Positions 34,200 through 46,592 of a DNA stretch of 64,000 nucleotides are shown piece after piece; the stretch's first letter is position 1; each line of letters opens with the position of its first letter. The notes beneath the pieces were generated by a model, which did no database searches, was not told the origin of the DNA, and worked only from the letters and a program-made list of their open reading frames with translations. Position numbers and translations under genes: made by a program. The stretch is from Takakia lepidozioides (Eukaryota > Streptophyta > Takakiopsida > Takakiales > Takakiaceae): the NCBI GenBank assembly GCA_030704615.1, contig CM060734.1:38456042-38520041 (forward strand), given 5' to 3'.

Positions 34200-35995
34200 A
34201 GAGATGGGGGCTCCGCGGTCTGCGTAGCTGCGCCCAACGGTCGCTTCATTTCTCTCTTCTCGCCCCCCCCCATTCCTCTTATTTTGCCCACCTCTTTGGG
34301 CTGTTACTCCTCATTTTTCACGTTCTACTCACCTACAACTTTCCATCAATAGGCTTTACCAATTTTTTTTATTTTTATTTTTTCAAAATTTTCTATTTTG
34401 TCTCTCAAAGTCGCTCCCCCATGTTGTTGGGCTTCACCTAGGCCTAGCATTAGTTTCCTTAAGCTCAATTCATTTCCTAGTAGACCCCCCGCTTCATTAG
34501 CATTCCATGAAACAACCCTGGTCTTTCCTACGATCCACTGTTCATCTCTTCCTCATCCGACATGCACTTCATGCAATCATTTATAGCACGGGTCGGCATC
34601 ACAAATCTACTGGCCGCCTCTATGTATGACCTTCACTTCAAGCAGCTGTCTCTATAGGCGGGCCGACTCCATAAAGAACCTTCACAATAAACTAATTATC
34701 TAAGAGTCCCCATGCCAGCTACCGCGCTCTAAGCCCGCCCCAGCCTCAAGCTCCCTTCCACACTCTACTGCTAGCTGGATTGTATTCCGTCTCTTCTGTC
34801 GCTACGCTTACTACACAAATTTCTAAGTTGTCACCTTCTCCAGTCTCCTCACTATGTATCCTCCCAGCAGCGCGCAATTCAAATCGAGAGGTCAGAGCGG
34901 GACCGAGGAAGAGGGCCGCACAGAGGGCCCACGCGCTCCCACTACACGCCAGGACCTCACCCAACTTCTGGAACGGGCTCCTTCCTCACTCACCAAGCCC
35001 ATTCCATCGGCGGAGAAAGGAGGTTGCAGCTGCAGTCAATGGAGCCCACCACAACTCCCCTTCCGCCCGCACCCCAGCTGCTCACCGTGGCCCACCACCA
35101 ACGCAACCAATTCATACTGCACAGGTACCCATACCCATGTCGCCACCTGCAAGACAACAAACAGAGGCAATCGAGCTTCAGAAGCCGATCGAAGATGACA
35201 TAGTAGAGGAGCTCGTTATCTCACAGGAGGCTCTTAGTGGTGACCGCCAGATGAAATCCATGGACGTTGTGGACCTCACCAACAAAGTGTCCTGCATGGA
35301 AGAAAGTGGAATCCTCATCCACTTCCCTGGTAAGAAAGTGAGTAGATCATTCGTAAGGAACTGGGCAATCAGACACTTTGGGGGGGGGGGGGGTCAAGCA
35401 CCATTTCTGCCATGCTAAAGGTAGAGGTTTCTTCTCCATATTCTTTGAATCATAGGAGGCAACCTCAAAAGCTCTCTAGATTAACCCACACTTGTTGGGT
35501 TTGACAGGGGATGTCAACTGGAAACACATCAAGTAGTCATCAAAGGCCTCCAGGCTCAACTTCCGCTCGGACACAGGAATGGTGTCTCATAAATTAGAGA
35601 GTCAAGTCTAAGAGTACCCACATCAACATCTTCTCTAGCTTCCAGCAAGCTTCATAAGCATGTCTACAACTGGCCCGGCTTCTAGAACAGTTGTGGTATC
35701 ATTACATAAGAAGCATAGCTCATCAAGCTCGCAGGAAGGGGGACAGACCCTCTTTGAAGCATTCTCTTCACAGGCCTTAGGCCGGTATAGTTCGTCCATA
35801 CCCATCAAGAGTGGTTAGGCTCCTATTCACTGACTATGGTGTGTGTGCTTTATGGCGTAATATGAGGGTTTCATTTTTCCCTCCCAATAATCATGTAAGG
35901 GCATTGCCCACCAAAAATATTTCACAATAAAGTTAACCAGGGCTCTTCCCCTGTTAACCAAAATAAATAAATAAATAAAATAAATTGTTTTTGTT
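34200..35995 (+). mobile_element. LINE remnant with ORF1 fragment and (AAATA)n tail
   Basis: The unit starts with GC-rich sequence near 34200, carries an ORF1-like frame (34780-35418), and ends at about 35955-35995 with CTGTTAACCAAAATAAATAA and more AAATA units. That is a LINE-type 3' tail. No endonuclease or reverse transcriptase lies between, so an internal deletion is likely. A run of 14 G at 35380-35393 disrupts the end of the ORF. The outer borders are approximate. Confidence 0.55.
34780..35418 (+). pseudogene. LINE ORF1-like fragment
   Basis: The C-terminal part, KSMDVVDLTNKVSCMEESG then ILIHFPGKKVSRSFVRNWA, resembles the RNA-binding region of plant LINE ORF1 proteins (hydrophobic strand, then a VxxWA segment). 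The Pro/Ser-rich N-terminal part is unremarkable. The poly-G run follows directly and ends the similarity. The assignment is tentative. Confidence 0.5.
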
Positions 35996-37903
35996 TTTTT
36001 TTTCAACGAAGTTTACGGAGCCGACACTACCTGAATTTGGCCAAAGTACCGTCAAAATTGCATGCTTGCAGTAAGTTCTTACATTGTTCATTATGTTTTT
36101 TGCATAAGAAAAAGCACCCGTGTTTCCAACTATGTTTGATGGGAGGACACTGTCCCTGCTCAATGGCAAGAACCCCATTGAGGGTGAAGAAGGGGAACTT
36201 AACTAGAGGCATAGATGATCTCCTGACCCAATGTTCAAGGAACAGCTCAAGTTTTAGCTCAGGCATCCAGCTCTTGAACTATGGCACTATGGTCCCTCCC
36301 TTAGCTCTCTTCATGACCTCGTTCTTAGCTCACTGTTCTCTGAATCTCATTCTCTTTGCTCGTTTTGCATTGCTGGGAAGCCACTCGACTACTTACAACA
36401 CTCCACCTCCTTATTCAATCCTCACTATGGTTCCATTAAGCATTGATCTACACCTCGCTTGCATCTCAGTTACCTACTCTTGCATACTTCTGGCTAGTTT
36501 GCTATGGACAAGGGGATGTTTCCCCGCAGTAAACCTCCACGGCCCAGGTGGTTATTTTTCCACCTTTTTGTAACTCTTTTCCATTAGTAATTTGATTAAA
36601 AGGGCCTCCGACGTCCCGACTCCCCTTTCCTTAAAAAAGAATACGGTAGTAATTTACACTTGTCGTCGTTCACATTTTCCTTCTTTGGATTGACAGTGTT
36701 GATCATCAGGGATGGATGATAGCATCCGGGCGAAAACCCCATAACCCCCCGGATGAACCGTAACAAAGATGGATGTGTAAAGAATCTCCCGCGCCGTAAT
36801 GCTTTGGTGCCGCTCCGGTTCAATGCGGTCGAACCTAACTGGCTTTTGTTTTTTATTTTAATTTTAATTTGTCTACTTTTAGATCAATTGGAAAAACCAA
36901 GGCTGCAATTAAACGCGGCATGGGGGCACTGACTGCATCGGACACATTCATGGGGAATAAAATGGGGCATGGCCCTATGCATGTATGCATGGATGCATGG
37001 TGGGCCGGCCCACAGTGTGAGAGAGGGACGGATCAAATGTGAGCAGACAAGGCAGTGGGCGAGTCGGAGGAGCGAGCCCATCTTCAGTCACCGCGCTCAT
37101 GTTTGCCAGTAGAGAGGAGTAGTAGAGGTAGAGAGGGGAGCGAGTAAAGGGGCCTTGTGCCTTTTTTCGATCTGATTGCTTCGCGCATTATTCTTTCGCT
37201 ACTCATTTTGGGATATTGTATAAGTAGGCAGAGAGTGGTAGTAGCAGGGAGTCCAGAGTCCGAAGCTCTGCTCTCCGAGCCTTTCGGATCTCCTGCTATG
37301 CTGGTGGTGTGTGGTCGGAAATTGACATCCATGGAGCCTCAGGGTTTCCGTTGTCTTTCAACAGTCGGCGGGAGTAGACTCTTCTCTGATGATAGTGGAC
37401 AGAGTGCATTCGAAGTACGCAAGTAGTGAGGATCTTGTGGCGTTCGAGTGAAGTTTCCCTTCTGTACACATGGGTTTTCGGATTTTGGTACATTCTGCTA
37501 GGTTGGTCATCTTGTGAGAGGTGGGGAGGGGGTGCAGTTTCTTTATTGCCATGATGCATGCGTCTCATTTCTGTAGTTCATACTCTGGTTGGGGTAAGAT
37601 CTCCGCACAAGTAGTCTTTATGCAAATAAAACCTCCTTCCTCTAGTAGCATATGCAGTTTCTTTTATGGCCTCCATACAGTAGAGCTATCAAGATATCGA
37701 TGCTGTTAACCCTCTCCCATGTTTCACGATAGTTGCAAGGATCAAGATGCAGCCACTTCATATTAGGTGAATAGCTCTCCCGAGCTGATCTTGAAAATAG
37801 AAGCGGAGGTCGGGAAGAGGGAGACAGCTATGATACAGATGCTGTAGGTTTTCAAAGTCTTTTGAGACCCTCGATTTAGTGAGATTGAGAAGGTCCTCAA
37901 AGT
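35996..37903. other. Intergenic and 5' flank of the F-box gene
   Basis: 36000-36650 has overlapping open frames on both strands. The 3' part (CTTTTCCATTAGTAATTTG, AAAAGGGCCTCC) has the look of a retroelement 3' end, but no domain is recognisable. 36960-37000 has clustered CATGCA (RY-type) motifs. A weak TATA-like TATAAGTA near 37219 and pyrimidine-rich sequence suggest that the F-box transcript starts at about 37250, giving a long 5' leader. I see no other gene. Confidence 0.4.
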
Positions 37904-39804
37904 ATGGGGCAGGGAACGTCAAATGTAGCGTGTGCGCAAGGGCATGAAGATGTGCCAGAAGAGGAAGGGGAAGCAGAAGAGTGGAAGCAGTTAGGGGATG
38001 ATTGGACTCTGGCAGCACCAGACGAATGTCTAGCAGCTGTCTTCCAGAAACTTGGTACCGTTGATCGCAATCGATGCTCGTTGGTGTGCAAGCGGTGGCA
38101 CAGAGTGGAGGGGCAGGCCCGGCAACGGCTTTCTCTTCAAGCGCGCTCACAGATCATTGCAGTCCTCCCAGCTTTACTACTACGTTTTCAACACCTTACT
38201 AAACTTGCCTTGAAATGTCATAGGACAGAAATGAGCATTGGTGATGATGCCCTCTACATTATTGGTCACCATTGCCAGCAGCTGCGGAAGCTCAAGTTGA
38301 AGTCTTGCAAAGAGTTGACGGACGGTGGAATTGAAAGGTTTGCTCGATCTTGTGGTCCCCTGAAGAAACTCTCTTGTGCTTCTTGTGGGTTTGGCTCCCG
38401 GGGATTGAACTCCATCTTGCAGTACTGCTCTAACTTAGAGGATCTTACTGTCAAGAGGCTCAGAAGCCTCTACGATGGACAGTTAGAGCTCATCCACCCA
38501 GGATGTGGTAAAATAAGGAGGCTGTGTCTGAAGGAGCTTCACAATGCACAGTTATTTGGGCCTCTCATTGCCGGCTCCAAGAATCTCCACACGCTCATGC
38601 TTTCAAAGATCCCTGGCAACTGGGACAAACTACTGGAAATTATCACAGATCATGTGCCTGGCCTTGTTGAGCTCCACGTGGAGAAACTGAACCTGAGTGA
38701 TCGAGGCTTGGAAGCAATCGGCCGGTGTAAAAACCTTGAAGTCTTGTATGTGGTGAGGGCGCCTGACTGCACAAACTATGGGCTCTCGGCTGTTGCATTC
38801 GGGTGCAGGCGCCTTAGAAAGCTTCATGTAGATGGCTGGAAAAGTACCCGCGTCGGAGATGAGGGACTTGTCACGGTGGCTAGAAAATGTAGAGATCTTC
38901 AGGAACTTGTCATAATTGGCCTCAATGCAACCATGTCCAGCCTTAGTCTTCTGGCCTCCAACTGCTTAGGTCTTGAGAGACTAGCAATCTGCACTAGCGA
39001 GACCTTTGGGGACCTGGAGCTCTCTTGCATTGCCTCCAAGTGTCTCTCTCTCAAGAAGCTGTGCATCAAGGGATGCCCAATCTCTGATACGGGCATGGAG
39101 TCACTGGCAGGTGGTTGCCCTAATCTTATTAAGATCAAAGTCAAGAAATGTAGAGGAGTCACTCCAGCAAGCGTTGCGTGGCTGTTAAAAAACCGAGCAT
39201 CTCTTGCTGTTGCGCTTGATTCCTCTTTGCCGGCACTCACATCAGATGTGCAGGTGAGAGAAACGACTTGGTTTTGAGATTATCTTGATGTGTATGGATA
39301 AGTAGGTGAACTGTTTGGACCCTTGCAATAGACTAGTATCTGACAATTTGTGGGACAGATTGTCACTTCCATTCAAGAGTTCAGCAGCGATCACTGGATG
39401 GTGATACAGCAACATTTCAATAAAATGTTGTTTTTTGGCACGCCTTGACTTCTCTTGCAAGCAATGACGGAGTACTTGGACTGTTCACATTGGGTACTGG
39501 GATTATGGCCAGCTGCAAACTGCACATGTAAAATTTCATCAGCAAGAAGCTAATGCAAGCAGCTGATGAAAGCTCACACATGTTGGGTCGGTGATATATG
39601 CATTTGGCAATGTACAATCAAACCAGATAGTCACTTCTTACAACTCGAGAATAAGCTGCTGTGCAGGTGAGAGCAGTCCAAGGGAACAACACAATTCGCG
39701 AGATTGCACCTGCACCCCCACCACGGTCACCCCTAGCCAAGGCAAGGCTTGCAATAATTGCGGCCTGCACTTTCATGCGATGGTCTGCACCAAATGGCTC
39801 CTGA
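37904..39804 (+). CDS. SKIP2: F-box/LRR protein, VFB/SKIP2 family
   Basis: Exon 1 is 37904-39253 and exon 2 is 39667-39804 (TGA); they join in phase 0 to 495 residues. The F-box (about residues 35-75) reads LAAPDECLAAVFQKLGTVDR and CSLVCKRWHRVEG and would bind SKP1/ASK in an SCF E3 ubiquitin ligase. About 12 cysteine-containing LRRs follow, for example LTKLALKCHRTEMSIGDDAL, LKKLCIKGCPISDTGMESL and LIKIKVKKCRGVTPASVAWL; they would select the substrate. Exon 2 supplies the typical C-terminal tail SPLAKARLAIIAACTFMRWS, which resembles the basic ACTxRRWS-type ending of plant VFB/SKIP2 proteins and supports the splice. Without splicing, the protein would end shortly after the donor at VRETTWF. The start MGQ is the family's usual start. 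The intron is flanked by a 14-bp direct repeat. Confidence 0.92.
39419..39424 (+). promoter_or_regulatory. AATAAA in a small hairpin inside the F-box intron
   Basis: AATAAA sits in the loop and stem of CAACATTTCAATAAAATGTTG-like sequence (about 39410-39430), followed by six T. It could be an intronic polyadenylation signal, yielding a transcript that stops 8 codons after the donor. There is no transcript evidence. Confidence 0.3.
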
Positions 39805-42439
39805 TCTTGTCCTGTTCGTCCTCTGGAACTTTGATTTGGTATCCAGAAGGACATCTGCCTAAGCCCGAGCTTTGAACAGTTGCAGCTTGCTTACAGAGCA
39901 ATGTGGTCACTGTGTGCTACTAAGGGGCAGTTAGCCAGCTCAGTCATGAGTCTTGCAACTGGAGGCTAGCAGTCTCCTTCGTGTCTGATAAATGACCGCC
40001 TAAATTGTTTGGCCTCCACCATTCCTGGAGCCAGTAGTTCTCTCACTTGAACCAGTAGTTCCTCAATTTTAGTGAGATCTTCAGATTATTACTGGATCCA
40101 AAGTGTATAAATGGACCACACAGTCTGCAGTGATGAGCATTGTAGGTGGGGGGACTCTTAAATTCTTCTTTTTTGGTAACACTCCTGAGATTCCATTTAC
40201 TTCCTAGAAGATTATCCATATTGGTGAGAGATATGTGACAACCCTTTGTTATGGAACCCTTAGTGAACTGGTTCGCCACCAACATGAGTCCCATGAGCTA
40301 GTGAAAGAGTTCCATCTCCCACACACAATCTTATCCTCCAAACTCAGCACTTCCGAGTTTTGGTTGCTTGTATCATATCTACCTGTCTGGGTTTCAGCAT
40401 AAGAGATGAATAATACAGTAGTTTCGATCATACTACTAGTGATGTTCAAATACCGTCAACACGTTTCTAGGGGGAAAGGAGAATGATTTCAAGCCGCATC
40501 TCCCGACTGCACGCATCTGACTACTCTCGACCATCGCCTTAATGTTGTCCGGTCCAAATACTCAGTCCTGCGAGTGCGGCCTTGAAGACCCAACGCCCGG
40601 AAGGTAGAATAAGCAATGCCCAGGTCTGCAGCCTGATTCCTGGCGTCAGAATGAAGTCGCCAAATCGAGCAGTTTGACAATTGTGGAGGACTCTCGTATT
40701 ACACCAAAGGACTTGATGGCATGTCGCCAATATAGAATGCTACTATTCCATTCTTAGTCGTATGAGAACTTTGACCGGGAGTTTGGATTCCGCAATTCTC
40801 ACCGGTGACCGAACCCATCAATTCATGGAGGTAGTAGGTTAGGTACACAGTCGAAATAGTATGACTGCATTCCTTCTAGGAGAAGCATGATGGGTTCTTG
40901 GTGCTCTGTGCTCGCAGGATCATCATCATTTGATCCCAGGCCAGATGTGTTTTTCGTTGGTCCATCCTGGGTTCATCATTTCCTCCCGATCTCTCGATGA
41001 TTCCTAAAAGTGCGAGATCGTCTGCCATTTTGAGACGACATAATGGTGCTCTAGGCATCCAAATTGATGAATCAAAGCACATTTTCCATGCTTTCTTGTC
41101 CATTCCAGCCATCCACGATACACGGAATTGTCTTATCCACTATCCGAGTTCACATTATTGCACTTCGCTTGAGGAAAGGGTTAGAATATATAAGTAGGTA
41201 TAACAAATGTGATGGGTGTTGGTATATAAGTAGTATCGTCGCTTAGTACAGTAACACAGCTGGAAAGTTTAGGTATATAGATAAGATGAAGATTCACTCA
41301 TTCTTTCCATCTAGAATCGTGAGGAACATGTCACTGTATGCATTGAAGGTGTATGAAGAGACTTCTCCTACTTTTCTAAACTGGGATAGCGCTCAACTGC
41401 ATCTCAACTTCCACCTTGAAAACGCGACCTACAAGCTGGCCTCACTTCCTGGCGCCTTACAGCCTTTTGACAGACCAGCTCTCCAGTCACCAGTGTTGTT
41501 GGTTGCAGGCAGTCTGGCAAGGGCCTGCATCCCTTTTTGTCCGGCTGCAATAATAGGCCCTCTCTTAATTATCTCTGGATTCCAGATTCTCCACAGTACG
41601 GTGAGCTCCGTCAGATGTAACGGAGGGAATCCCGTTTTCGAACAGGATGGAGAATGCGCTTGCAAGTTCCTCGCATACACTCACCATCCTCGTTGTCCTG
41701 TTGATGCAGGAGACAAGCGGAAATCCGTAAACCCAGATTTCGATCTCAAAAGAAGTACCGTCCAGCTTACTCGTAGCAAGAGGCCCATAGACTGATCCCA
41801 AATTCCCATTTGGAGCTTCAACCCTACCTAAGCTGTTTTTTATTTTATGTTTCTTAAATATTTTTTTAATTTTAACAGAAGAGCGGACAGAGGCCCTCAA
41901 AATTTTCGGCTCCTCTTTATTCTGAAAAGGAGATTACGCATCATTGTCAAAAATCGCTAAGCCCTTGTGCCTTCCCAAGTGTACATCCTCTCTTTTGTTG
42001 AAAACTCGTTGCTTCGGTGCCTCCGGGTAACACCTCTCAAGTTATATCTCTGATATTGAACAACTTATAAGAAATAAATGAATGAATTTTCAAGTTTATT
42101 ATGGATGAAAGTAGAATTCATTATATGACATAGAGGAGCCATACGCAACTAACCGCTTGTTAAGAAAGCGGAGGAAAAAATAACCTCCAAGAGCCATCAA
42201 AGCTGATATTGAAAGAGAAACCTTATAAACACCAAGTACCTACTCAACAACAATGTGCCACAATTTTCAAAATCAAAGAACAACCAAATATGGTGCATGT
42301 CTGGGCTCAAGCATTGGTGTCAGTAGAACTAACTCTCGTTGCAACTTGCCAACGAGTTGTTGTTGTTGATTATTTTTTTAAATCTTAATTTTAATCGTAA
42401 AGAATACATGTCCCATTTATAGCGTCAATGTGCATTGAC
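39805..42439. other. Intergenic; only uncertain ORFs
   Basis: This covers the 3' flank of the F-box gene and then about 2.5 kb without a recognisable gene. Minus-strand frames at about 40876-41112 and 41565-41900 and a plus-strand frame at 41286-41795 have no family features, and two of them overlap on opposite strands. AT-rich DNA follows to 42439. Confidence 0.4.
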
Positions 42440-43625
42440 TAATAAAAATAAAAAACACAACGAATAGTTGAGTTTCTATAAAGTTCCATTGTCAGACAGT
42501 GTTCAATGGATTCTGGGTCCAATTGGCAAATAGGGCAGGATGGGGAATCCTGGTCTGTTGCTTGTCTCACTGGCAACACCCTATGTGCAAGCTTCCATAG
42601 AAAAGCCGAGATTCTCGCCGCCCGATCTTTCCTGATATCTTTCCAAATTGAGTTCCAATTTTCCTGAGAGAAGTTGTATGTTCCCCACTTTGATGTCCAC
42701 TTTGCCGTAAAGGATCTGGTTGGATGTAGAATGTAGTATCCCATCCTTACTGTGTAGGCAAAGAAAGGAGAGTGTTTATGGTCCATCCAACTCCATTCCC
42801 CCATATCGAATTGGAGGTCTTCCAAGGGGGCAAATAGGAACTAGGAAACTGAAATGTGACAAGCCCATTGAATTGCCTGCCCTGGCAGGGGAAGTGGGTT
42901 GACATTCCCTTGGTTGTCCATCACTCTTATGTGGTATAAGTGTCGCTTATCCAACTCAATGGAACCACGGTATGCCAAAGAACCTTCGCAGTCAGCAATG
43001 AAGTGTAGCCCCAATGTCAATTTCTGCCGAAAAGACAACACCAAAATCATTGTTTGTCGATTACCCTGGTGCGTGGACATCCAAACAGGGGTGTAGCCAG
43101 GGTTGGTATCAGCCAGCAGGGGAGTCATATACTACGGAATGTTGGCGAGAGTTGTGTTCCAGGCTCTAGCCCTTCTACTGCCCACTATGTCTGTTATCTC
43201 AGCTTGTGACATGAACTGACCTTGGTTCCTGATACTTGCGATGTGGGCGAGTCCTCGCCCCTCCCAAAAGGCCCAGGCAAGGGTTTGCTTTAGCAAGGCA
43301 TCTGAATCCATATTGCAATTGGCAAACAAAGGTTGCCTCAGACATTCCGAAGTGGTTTTTGGCATTCTCAGAGTGAGATTCCCTCTCAAGGCTTGCCATG
43401 CCTTCCATATTGATTGCCATGGCCTAGAACCCAATGTGCAGTTTGCGTTCTTGCCTTGCACGACCCACCTAAGAGATAGAGCCAGAGTGGGGATGTAGAT
43501 GGGATAGCACCCATGAGATAAGGTTGCACAAGTTTGCTCCAGGGGCTATGTCTGTGCTTGATTGCCCTTGGAACCCATTTTTCCACAAGGGCCTTTATTT
43601 GTTTGCCTGGATCTATGATGCCCAA

Positions 43626-43661
<36 letters not shown>

Positions 43662-45760
43662 ACATAATTGATCCCATGAGACAAGGGCTCTTCTGATCGG
43701 GGTTATTGGCGACGCTCCCCAGAGGAAGTTTCGTACAAGAGCTTTGATTTCCTTGGTCATCCTTTTTTCAGGGCCCCACACCGCTGCAAAAAACCATAAG
43801 GATCCTCAAGCATCTGGTTCACCACAAAAGGGCACGCCCTGTGATTGAAAGCATTGCTGCGCACCAGAAAGCTAAACTTCGCTTGAGTCTGGAGATGACT
43901 TCCCTCATTGTGCTTTCCTAGGTGAGGTTTAGGCCCATCTGGTGTCCCAACAGAGTGTGAGATTCTCCTTCTTGTAACCATCTAAGGCCTATATCATCCC
44001 CCCAAGCCTGGCAATGCCGAGCTGTACTACCATTTTGCATCATTGAAAGAATGCCCACCGACTTCCTCCAGTTCATCTTGAGGCCCGACGCTAGACAAAA
44101 AGTATGTAGAGCCTATAGAGCTCTGTCAATATTGTGTCTGCACGTATTGTCTAGTAGCAAGACGGTGTCATCGGCGTACATAGAGAGCTTCAACATTTCT
44201 TCTTGCAGTGTGGGCAGATGCAGGCCAACGATGTCTACTCTGTGGTCCAGTAGGTGCCCCAGTAAGTCTGTTTGCCAGGAGGAAAAGAAAAGGTGCAAGT
44301 GGGCATCCTTGCCTCACTGATCTGGAAATGGAAAAGAGGTGAGAGATAACCCCATTAATCATCACTTTATTGGAAGAGGATTGGAGGAGAACTTGAACCC
44401 AGATGAGTAAGGAACCATTGATCCCTGTTTTCTCCATTGCCTGCAGCAAAAAGGTCCAGTCAATGGAGTCGAATGCTTTTTCAAAATCCAGCATTAAGAG
44501 GGCCAAAGGTTGGTGATTTAGCATGGCTCTGTGAAGAGCTTCATGAGCCAACAAGATATTGTCAAGTATTGTGCGGTCCTTCAAAAAGTCGGTCTGATCC
44601 TTCCTAATGATTTTTGGCAGCAACAATTGCAGCCTGAGTGCCAGAGTCTTTGCAATTATCTTGTATGTGGAGTTGAGCAGCGTAATTGGCCTGTAGTTGA
44701 CCATGTTGTCTCATACTCCCTTTTTGAAGATCACCGTTATTAGGCCCTCAGAGATTTGGGAAGGCATAAGCTTTTTCTGGAGGATGTCGTTGGTCATTTT
44801 CAGAAAATCATCACCAATTGTTAGCCATAGTGTCTTGAAAAGCTCAATTGGCAAACTATCTAGGCCGGGTGATTTCGTTGATGCCATGGATTCGACAGCC
44901 CTCCCTAGTTCCAGCGCTGTGAATGGTTCTGACAGGGAGTTCTGCTCCGCTCTGATAGGGCACAGGGGATTCTTTGGAGTAGAGTATTTATTGCCTGGTC
45001 AGTTGCAGTCGAAGCTGGGCGACTTTGAAACAGTTCCTTGAAAAAAGCAGCAGCTATTGAGGCCATGTCCTTAGGCTTGTCAGTGAGTCTGCGTGTTTGA
45101 GGGTCTGTCAGAGCCGGTACCAGGGTTACAGCTCGTCTCTGTGCTGCCTTCGGAAAAAAAAAATTCGTCATCTTCTCTCATTTTAAAGACCAATTCACCC
45201 CCGCCTTGTTCCTGATGAATAGCTCTTTTGCATGTAGTAGTATAGCGAGATTTCTTTTGGCCATGTTGTAGGAGAGTAGAGTCTGAGGTCCGTGGCGACC
45301 TGTTTGCAGCTAGTATTGACAGACTTGTAGGCACTTGGTGAGGGCTCTTTGCTTTCTGGATTTCTCCTCCACCTTCCTTCTAGAAATTTCCTGGTAGGTC
45401 TTGTGAAGCATTTGGAGTTTAGAGAGAAATATCAGTGTTGGGGAGGAGAAGGGTGGGGCAGCAGATGTCCAGGCATTCTTCAGTGTTTGAACCACTTCCT
45501 TATCCTCCATAAGAGACGGGTTTAGCTTGAAGAACCCTCTACCTCTCACTCTTGAGCATGGAGTGTTGAGAAGCATGAAAAGATTGGCGTGATCAAACCC
45601 TGGATTTATTGGATCAATCGGTACCCTCTTGGACCATTGCAGGAGGGAGGTAGCACAGTAGAACCTATCTAGCCTAGCTTGACACAGGTTAGGGGGTGCT
45701 CTGTTGTTTGACCAAGTGAACTTTAGCTATGACAGATTGAGCCCCTCGGCCCACACCTTG
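42440..45760 (-). mobile_element. 5'-truncated LINE with reverse transcriptase
   Basis: On the minus strand, in order: the end of an APE-type endonuclease (FTWSNNR, QARLDRFY near 45640-45720); a linker (TNFFFPKAAQRRAVTLV); reverse transcriptase from MVNYRPITLLNSTYKIIAKT (44704) with DFEKAFDSIDW, VRQGCPLAPFLF and the catalytic YADD in LSMYADDTVLLLDN (about 44180); then a C-terminal zf-RVT segment (LWKLAHRVLPVR, CPICQLDPESIEHCL near 42490-42600). Frames are broken in several places. The element has lost its 5' part. The 3' border near 42440 ends in T/A-rich sequence without a long tail. Confidence 0.9.
43628..43660. repeat. 33-base T run inside the LINE ORF
   Basis: The run lies in the LINE ORF between LVSWDQLCQ and RLGIIDPGKQIKALVEKW. 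On the coding strand it is a poly-A tract encoding a Lys run. The family normally has a short Lys-rich stretch here, so this looks like expansion of a short A run. Confidence 0.9.
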
Positions 45761-46588
45761 TCATTAGGGGAAATGAAGTCTTGATATCTATAACTGATAA
45801 AATGACACAAAAGTCATAATGTGGAAATTACGAGTTTGCCAACGAACTATTGATTTTTCAATATGTTCCATTTACAACATAAGTGTTGCATTAGCCAAAC
45901 CTACCTTTTACATATCAAAAACCATTTTTTAAGACTTTAATATAGACAAAGAAGACATATTGTGGAAATCAGTAGTTCGTTGGCGAGCTTTTGATGTTTT
46001 ACTTTATCCTAATAAAGAACGTAAGCATATATGTCGCACTGGGTATTTTTTTTCCCCAAGAAAATATGATTAAAGAAAATATTTTGCTAATCCATTTGCT
46101 ACAGCTCCAAATCATAGAATATTTGTCACTAATTTGAATACATGATGCGACCGCATACTCGGTCTCCTTGAAGATTTTTACTTGATTGCATATGAGGTCT
46201 ATCCCATTACTCTTTCCTGGTGATGGATATTTTCAAAGAGGAAGATATTTCTCGCATCAATGAATGAGTCTCTAGATGGAGGCTCGTATTTAATTTATAT
46301 TGTGTTTTCAATCCTAGAAGCTTTCCTTTCAGGAGTGATTATGGAAGATTCCATGCAGTTCAAAAGCTCCTCAAGTATCTTTTGTTTGAAAATTTGAATT
46401 TTTGTTCCATGTTTGGCCAATGGAGAATTGAACGGGACAAAGTGAAAATCAACAGTTTGCCAATGAATTGCTCATTTTCACTGTTTTATGTGTCATTGCA
46501 CTTTAGGTTCATTTTAGCTTGCACTTGAGGTCTAAATGTAAACTATCTCAGCTCACCACAAAGGGTTGGTGGTTGCTTTCAATACTTG
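45761..46588. other. AT-rich spacer with recurrent GCCAACGA motifs
   Basis: No gene. TTTGCCAACGAACT at about 45834 recurs inverted at about 45970 (AGTTCGTTGGCGAGCT) and, in changed form, at about 46454 (within an imperfect 42-bp palindrome beginning AGTGAAAATC). A related AACTTGCCAACGAG lies at about 42344. Confidence 0.5.
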
Positions 46589-46592
46589 TTAA

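Noticed and set aside
36027-36573. Overlapping open frames on both strands (178 aa plus, 79 aa minus)
   Set aside because: No family match in either. Composition suits a decayed retroelement, but nothing can be named.
41286-41900. Plus-strand 169-aa frame and an antisense 111-aa frame
   Set aside because: They overlap on opposite strands and neither shows a domain or splice context; left as intergenic.
43628-43660. Poly-T read as the 3' tail of a LINE insertion
   Set aside because: LINE coding sequence continues on both sides in the same orientation, so it is internal.
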